Shown here piece by piece: positions 59,806-64,000 of a stretch of DNA of 64,000 bases. The notes beneath the pieces were generated by a model that searched no databases, had not been told where the DNA came from, and saw only the letters and a list, made by a program, of their open reading frames with translations. How positions within the stretch are numbered: position 1 is the first letter of the stretch; the number at the start of each line of letters is the position of its first letter. Source of the DNA: Gemmatimonadota bacterium (GTDB taxonomy: Bacteria; Gemmatimonadota; Gemmatimonadetes; Gemmatimonadales; Gemmatimonadaceae); contig JAPLKS010000018.1 in NCBI GenBank assembly GCA_026387915.1, forward strand, positions 124,001 through 188,000. Direction: 5' to 3'. The translations under genes and the position numbers were made by a program.

Positions 59806-60585
59806 TTATCGGGCGGGCGTTTTGCGCATTACGGTCATACGGGTGGCGAGAAACCGCGCGCGCTCTGGCGCAGGAAAACGTTCGATCGCGTATCGGAGCA
59901 GTGTCCGCGGGAGCGTCGCTCCGTAGCGGCGCAGGAATGCCACCACCACCGGTTTGTCACGCTTCGCGGCTTCTCGGAGCAGCCACCCCACGGCTTTGTG
60001 CATCAAGTCGTGCGGATCGTTGCGGAGTTTTGTCGCCATCTTCAGCGTCGGGGCGGTTTCACCCTCGCGCAAAAACCACATCGTGGCGAGCACTGCAATC
60101 CGCCGCTCCCAGAGCACGGGCGAGTCCGCGAGCCGAGTGAGTACGGCGCGAGGGCGCGAGACGAGGTGACGGCCGACAATCCCCGGCGCGCTGATGTCCA
60201 CCAAATCCCAGTTATTGATGCGGTCCGTCCGCGCGAGGTACAAATGGAACACCTCGTCGCGGATTTCCTCATCGCCGCGATCGTACGCCTGACCGAGCAT
60301 CACCACCGCGAGCACGCGATCCTCGTGAATGGGCGAGCAGAGGAGAGTGTCAATCTCCGACAACGGCATCGCGCGCAACGTGCGCGCCAGCGTGCGAATC
60401 TGCGGCATGGTCACACCAATGAATCGGTCTCCCTCGCCGTACTCGCCCTTGCCGGTCTTGAAATAGCCCTGCGTGCGGCGCGCCCGCACGGGATCGGCGT
60501 GGGCGCGCAACAGCCGCCGCGCGCTGGCGGCGGTGAGCGTCGGCGCGCGCGCCGGGACGTCAGTGCGTACGACCTTGCTGGCCAC
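59806..60585 (-). CDS. DNA alkylation repair protein (AlkD-like)
   Basis: A 259-residue all-helical HEAT-repeat-like protein from the GTG at 60585, which lies one base after the stop of the upstream S9 peptidase gene. The AlkD family is indicated by KTGKGEYGEGDRFIGVTMPQIR, INNWDLVDISAPGIVGRHL, SPVLWERRIAVLATMWFLREG and DPHDLMHKAVGWLLREAAKRD. The Trp-Asp-Leu-Val-Asp block and the W-E-R-R-I-A-V motif carry residues that contact alkylated DNA in AlkD glycosylases. The length matches the family. Context with a peptidase is probably incidental. Confidence 0.92.
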   Translation of the reverse strand: MASKVVRTDVPARAPTLTAASARRLLRAHADPVRARRTQGYFKTGKGEYGEGDRFIGVTMPQIRTLARTLRAMPLSEIDTLLCSPIHEDRVLAVVMLGQAYDRGDEEIRDEVFHLYLARTDRINNWDLVDISAPGIVGRHLVSRPRAVLTRLADSPVLWERRIAVLATMWFLREGETAPTLKMATKLRNDPHDLMHKAVGWLLREAAKRDKPVVVAFLRRYGATLPRTLLRYAIERFPAPERARFLATRMTVMRKTPAR

Positions 60586-60586
60586 C

Positions 60587-62584
60587 TCAGGGCACCGTCG
60601 CCGCGAGGTACTTCGTGTACCACGCGACGTAACGCTCCAAGCGATCGCGCTGGAAACTCGGGCGGCGAATGCCGTGGGGTTCGCCGGGATACACAATCAA
60701 CTGCGTGTCGATACCGAGCGATTTCAGCGCCTGATACATCTGTTCGCCACCGAGCACGGGGACGTTCCAGTCGGCGGCGCCGCCGAGGAAGAGCGTGGGC
60801 GTCTTGATGCGATCGGCGTGGAAGAATGCCGTGGAGACCTTGAGCCATTTGTCCACGTTCTTCCAAGGTTGGCCAAGCTCTTGATCGTACTGCACGATGT
60901 ACTGGTCGTGTCCGTACATCCCCAACACATTGCTCACGCCTGCGCCACTCGTGGCGGCCTTGAAGCGTGGATCGGCGGCGATCATGCAGTCGGTGAGAAT
61001 GCCACCGTAGCTCCATCCGCCCACGCCAAGTCGCGATTCGTCGGCCACACCGTCTTTGATGAGGCGGTCCACCATGCCGCGGATATCGCGCACTTCTTTA
61101 TTGCACCAGTCGCCAGCAATCGCGACGGTGAATGCCGCGCCTCGTCCGTTACTGCCGCGGTAGTTGGGCGCAATCACGGCCCAGCCTTGGGCGGCAAGCA
61201 GTTCTTTCTCGAAATCAAAACTCAGGGCGTCCTGCCCGGCCGGGCCGCCATGGATGCGCAGAATCATCGGGAGCTTGGTGCCAGCGGCGGCATTCGCCGG
61301 CCGGCGGAGGATGCCGTGCACTTCGGTGCCGTCATCGCTCTTGGAGGTGACCACGGATGTTGTGGCGAGTGCCACCTCGTTGAGCCAGCTGTTCTGGTGC
61401 GTCAGCGCACGTGCCACGCCTTTGTCGAGCACGTACAACTCGCTTGGCGAACTTGGCGTGGTGGCGAGTACCGCGAACGCCCCGTCTGCGCCTTCACTGA
61501 ATGCCGTAATGACTGGCAGTTGGCTTTCGATCTTGGTCCATCCCGAGCCATCGGCCATGACGCGCAGGAGATACTCGCGCTGATCGTCTGTGACGATGCC
61601 CACGAGGCTCTTTCCGTCGCGGCTCCAGCGAGCACCCGTCATCATACGGTCGAGTTTCTCGGTCAGCAGTTTGACGGGACCGCCAGCTGCTGGTGCCAAG
61701 GCGAGTGTGCCGAATCCACCGCCGTACCCGAAGTACTTCGGTTCCTGCGCCTGACGGTAGGCCACCCAGGCGCCGTCGGGGCTCCAGGCGAGTGGCCCTT
61801 CGTCGGCGCCCTGAAAGGTTGTGAGCGGCACCGGTGTGGCACCGGCCTTCGCCTCCACGACGTACACATCCGAGTTATCAAAACGCTCGGCGTCTTTTGC
61901 GCGCGCGCTAATGAACGCGAGTCGCGTGCCGTCGGGTGACCATGCCGGTTCGCTGTCATCGAAGTCGCCCGTCGTGACCTGCGTGCCTTTGCGTGTGGCG
62001 ATGTCGAACACGAACAGGTGCGCGTGCTGTTTGTCGAGATAGCCTTTGCCGTCAGTTTTGAACTGATAGCGATCCACCACAATCGGTTTTGGTTTCGGCG
62101 TTGCGGAACTGTCTGGCTCTGGGTCGCTGACCACGAGCGCGAGCTTGGTGCCGTCGGGCGACCACGCGAATGACGAAACGCCGCCCTTGAGCTCGGTGAT
62201 TTTCTCTGCCTCACCACCGGCGCGATTGAGCAGCCAGACCTGCCCTCCTTTGGCACCCTGCCGGCTGGAGAGAAATGCCAGCTGCTTGCCATCCGGACTC
62301 CACCGCGGCGTCCGTTCCGATTCGTCGCTGTTGGTGAGGCGCACCGTGGTGGCGCCGTCCCAACTCGTCATCCAGAGATCGCTGTCGGAGCGATCCTTGG
62401 TGGTGTCGACGCGCGCAACCGTGTACGCCACCCACTGGCCGTCGCTCGACCGCTGCGGGTCGCTCACTTGGCGTAAGCGATAAAGGTCAGCGAGAGCGAG
62501 CGGACGCTTGGCTGGGGCGCCCTGTGCGTGGGCGACCCCCGCGAACAGGCTGGCGCAGGTCGCGAGCAGTAGCACTGGGCGCAT
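60587..62584 (-). CDS. Secreted S9 family peptidase (prolyl oligopeptidase type)
   Basis: A 665-residue serine peptidase with a signal peptide (MRPVLLLATCASLFAGVAHAQ). Propeller blades marked by WSPDGKQLAFLSS, WSPDGTKLALVVS and WSPDGTRLAFISA extend to about residue 400. The hydrolase domain has Ser in GVGGWSYGGILTD, Asp in AADWNVPVLGG and His in YPGEPHGIRRPSF. It is a second member of the group at 10015, and the arrangement DLYRLRQVSDPQRSSDGQW at the start is the same. Its start overlaps the stop of the upstream propeller gene by one base. Confidence 0.93.
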   Translation of the reverse strand: MRPVLLLATCASLFAGVAHAQGAPAKRPLALADLYRLRQVSDPQRSSDGQWVAYTVARVDTTKDRSDSDLWMTSWDGATTVRLTNSDESERTPRWSPDGKQLAFLSSRQGAKGGQVWLLNRAGGEAEKITELKGGVSSFAWSPDGTKLALVVSDPEPDSSATPKPKPIVVDRYQFKTDGKGYLDKQHAHLFVFDIATRKGTQVTTGDFDDSEPAWSPDGTRLAFISARAKDAERFDNSDVYVVEAKAGATPVPLTTFQGADEGPLAWSPDGAWVAYRQAQEPKYFGYGGGFGTLALAPAAGGPVKLLTEKLDRMMTGARWSRDGKSLVGIVTDDQREYLLRVMADGSGWTKIESQLPVITAFSEGADGAFAVLATTPSSPSELYVLDKGVARALTHQNSWLNEVALATTSVVTSKSDDGTEVHGILRRPANAAAGTKLPMILRIHGGPAGQDALSFDFEKELLAAQGWAVIAPNYRGSNGRGAAFTVAIAGDWCNKEVRDIRGMVDRLIKDGVADESRLGVGGWSYGGILTDCMIAADPRFKAATSGAGVSNVLGMYGHDQYIVQYDQELGQPWKNVDKWLKVSTAFFHADRIKTPTLFLGGAADWNVPVLGGEQMYQALKSLGIDTQLIVYPGEPHGIRRPSFQRDRLERYVAWYTKYLAATVP

Positions 62585-64000
62585 TAGCGATTCCCTCCAA
62601 GGGGCACGTCTTCGTCGTCGGGGCTGGGCGTGGCGCCCGGTCCGCGTGGTGTGGTGATCGCGAGCGGCTCAGCTCCGGCCGCGCGCAACTTGATATTGAG
62701 CGCCGGAACGTCGGTGCTCGTGAGATGATGCCACGTGCGTCGCGCGACCGCAAATGCCCGGAGGCGTTCGTCGGCCGCCGCGACCACCTGCGATGTCGGC
62801 GCGGCATCCGCATCCTGCAGCACATTCATGATCGGCAAGGCCTGCGATTCAATCGACGCGAATGCGCCCGGCGCGGCCGGCGCGGCGCCGCCCCGTCCGC
62901 CACCACCGCCGCGGCCACCGGCGGCGGGCGCATCGAGTGTCTGTAGCGAGGCGTCGAGCGCGTCGAGTTCTTTCGCGAGCGCTGGCGCTTTGGTTTTTCT
63001 GTCCGCTATTTGCGCGCGCAGCGCACGTACCTGTTGCGCGGCCACCGCGGACTCGCGCGCGGCGTCATAGAGCCCAATCGAGAGCGCATACTGCTGCGCC
63101 AACGCCGACTCCGCCGTTTTCACGCGAGGATCCATCCGCACCGTGATCGGCTGCGTGAACGTCGCGCCGCCCACCGAGAGTTTGACGGTGTACGTGCCGG
63201 GGTGCACCCACGGCCCTTCGGGTTCCTTCTTCGTATTAAACGGGGTCGCTGAAATGGGGAGCGAGAAACTCTGCGCCGGCGGCGGCGTGAAGTGGAGATC
63301 CCACACATAGCGATGCAAGCCGGCGGTCTTGGCTGGCGCATGCATCGGACGGAACCAGTACCACGGCCAGTTGCCCTCGTCTTTCGGCGCGTCGTATTTG
63401 TCTTCGCTCGAGAAGTGGCGCACGAGCACGCCTTTCGCGTCCACGATGTCGATGGTGAGCACACCGTTCGCGTCGGCGGCCAGGAAATAGTCGATGGCCG
63501 CGCCGTCCGGCGGGTTTTCCGCCATCGGTTCGTCGGGCGGCACTGGAGTATCGCTGTACATCGAATAGCGCACGCGCGTGGCGATTGCTGGTTTATAGAG
63601 CGTGACGCCGGCCGAGTTGTTGTTCCACTGACGCAATGCCGACACGTCGTCGAGAATCCAGAATCCGCGGCCGTGCGTACCCACTGCGACATCATTGTCT
63701 TTGATAATCAGGTCGCGCACCGACGTGGACGGCAAGTTCAATCGCAGCGACTGCCAGTGGTCGCCATCGTCAATCGACACCCACACGCCGTTCTCGGTGC
63801 CCGCATAAAGCAATCCACGCCGCGCCGGATCTTCGCGCACCACATTCACGGTGGCGCCGCTGTCGATGCCGCTCACAACATCTGCCCACGTTTTGCCGCC
63901 ATCTCGCGTGCGCAGAATGTGCGGACGCAAATCGTCGAGCCGCAGTGTGTTGATCGCGGCGTACGCAGTGCCGGCATCAAAATGCGAGGCGTCCATCAAC
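62584..64000 (-). CDS. Secreted BNR/VPS10-type beta-propeller protein, C-terminal part
   Basis: The C-terminal 471 or more residues of a gene that continues past the right edge. The visible N-part has propeller blades with HILRTRDGGKTWADVVSGI, GLLYAGTENGVWVSIDDGDHWQSL and VGTHGRGFWILDDVSALRQW, typical of the large BNR-repeat/sortilin-like secreted proteins abundant in this type of bacterium. A beta-sandwich region follows (GTYTVKLSVGGATFTQPITVRMDPRVK), then a helical stretch with a Gly-rich loop (about residues 360-375 of the visible part). The family is sometimes labelled glycosyl hydrolase, but no active site is visible. Confidence 0.82.
   Translation of the reverse strand, partial: LMDASHFDAGTAYAAINTLRLDDLRPHILRTRDGGKTWADVVSGIDSGATVNVVREDPARRGLLYAGTENGVWVSIDDGDHWQSLRLNLPSTSVRDLIIKDNDVAVGTHGRGFWILDDVSALRQWNNNSAGVTLYKPAIATRVRYSMYSDTPVPPDEPMAENPPDGAAIDYFLAADANGVLTIDIVDAKGVLVRHFSSEDKYDAPKDEGNWPWYWFRPMHAPAKTAGLHRYVWDLHFTPPPAQSFSLPISATPFNTKKEPEGPWVHPGTYTVKLSVGGATFTQPITVRMDPRVKTAESALAQQYALSIGLYDAARESAVAAQQVRALRAQIADRKTKAPALAKELDALDASLQTLDAPAAGGRGGGGGRGGAAPAAPGAFASIESQALPIMNVLQDADAAPTSQVVAAADERLRAFAVARRTWHHLTSTDVPALNIKLRAAGAEPLAITTPRGPGATPSPDDEDVPLGGNR

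Noticed and set aside
60473-61939. Plus-strand open frame of 488 codons opposite the S9 peptidase
   Set aside because: It is antisense to the peptidase catalytic domain and has no coherent protein features.

Overview
High-GC bacterial chromosome, most likely from a member of the Gemmatimonadota. That placement is an inference from gene content: many secreted S9, M28 and M20 peptidases with short signal peptides ending in A-x-A-Q, a gluconate-dehydrogenase-type GMC oxidoreductase next to a hydroxypyruvate-isomerase-like protein, and a secreted BNR/VPS10-type beta-propeller protein. No rRNA, tRNA, CRISPR array, insertion sequence or phage gene was recognised.

Layout. Positions 1-2.85 kb hold a sugar/keto-sugar oxidoreductase module (subunit 3, GMC flavoprotein, TIM-barrel isomerase). 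Positions 3.0-4.3 kb hold a TetR regulator and an ECF sigma factor in a two-gene operon that looks leaderless. From 4.4 to 16.4 kb there is housekeeping: a CGNR regulator, a purine NTPase, a universal stress protein, a thioesterase, IspH, a mutarotase-like protein, a cupin, an S9 peptidase, fumarylacetoacetase with an unknown partner, and a DUF421 protein. From 16.5 to 21.9 kb two paralogous His-rich membrane proteins flank an ABC-F ATPase, and the second begins a run with a double Rieske protein, a membrane protein and a single Rieske protein. From 22.0 to 31.2 kb lie an acyl-CoA dehydrogenase, three secreted peptidases and an MFS exporter, all on the minus strand.

Positions 31.2-54.5 kb are the centrepiece: an anaerobic aromatic-degradation island. 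A divergent operator-like palindrome near 33.35 kb separates a hydroxyacyl-CoA dehydrogenase/enoyl-CoA hydratase fusion (minus) from a 21-kb plus-strand gene train with very tight spacing. The train has a Thauera-type benzoyl-CoA reductase in the order bcrC-bcrB-bcrA-bcrD, a 4-hydroxybenzoyl-CoA-reductase-like molybdoenzyme, a TetR regulator, a thiolase, a BamA/Oah-like ring hydrolase, an SDR, a Dch-like dienoyl-CoA hydratase, a second reductase/dehydratase set, an acyl-CoA ligase and a Had-type 6-hydroxycyclohexenecarbonyl-CoA dehydrogenase. Together these can be read as activation, dehydroxylation, dearomatisation, hydration, oxidation, hydrolytic ring opening and beta-oxidation towards glutaryl-CoA.

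The most unusual part is the second set (46.3-51.5 kb). It has two activase-type ATPases and two paralogous dehydratase-type subunits. One of those subunits is fused to a complete ketopantoate-reductase domain and has lost two of its three expected iron-sulfur cysteines. Its reaction cannot be assigned from sequence.

Positions 54.6-64 kb return to ordinary genes: hemerythrin, a MetX-like hydrolase, an amidohydrolase, a protein with a degenerate GGDEF domain, DinB, an AlkD-like protein, an S9 peptidase and a truncated propeller protein.
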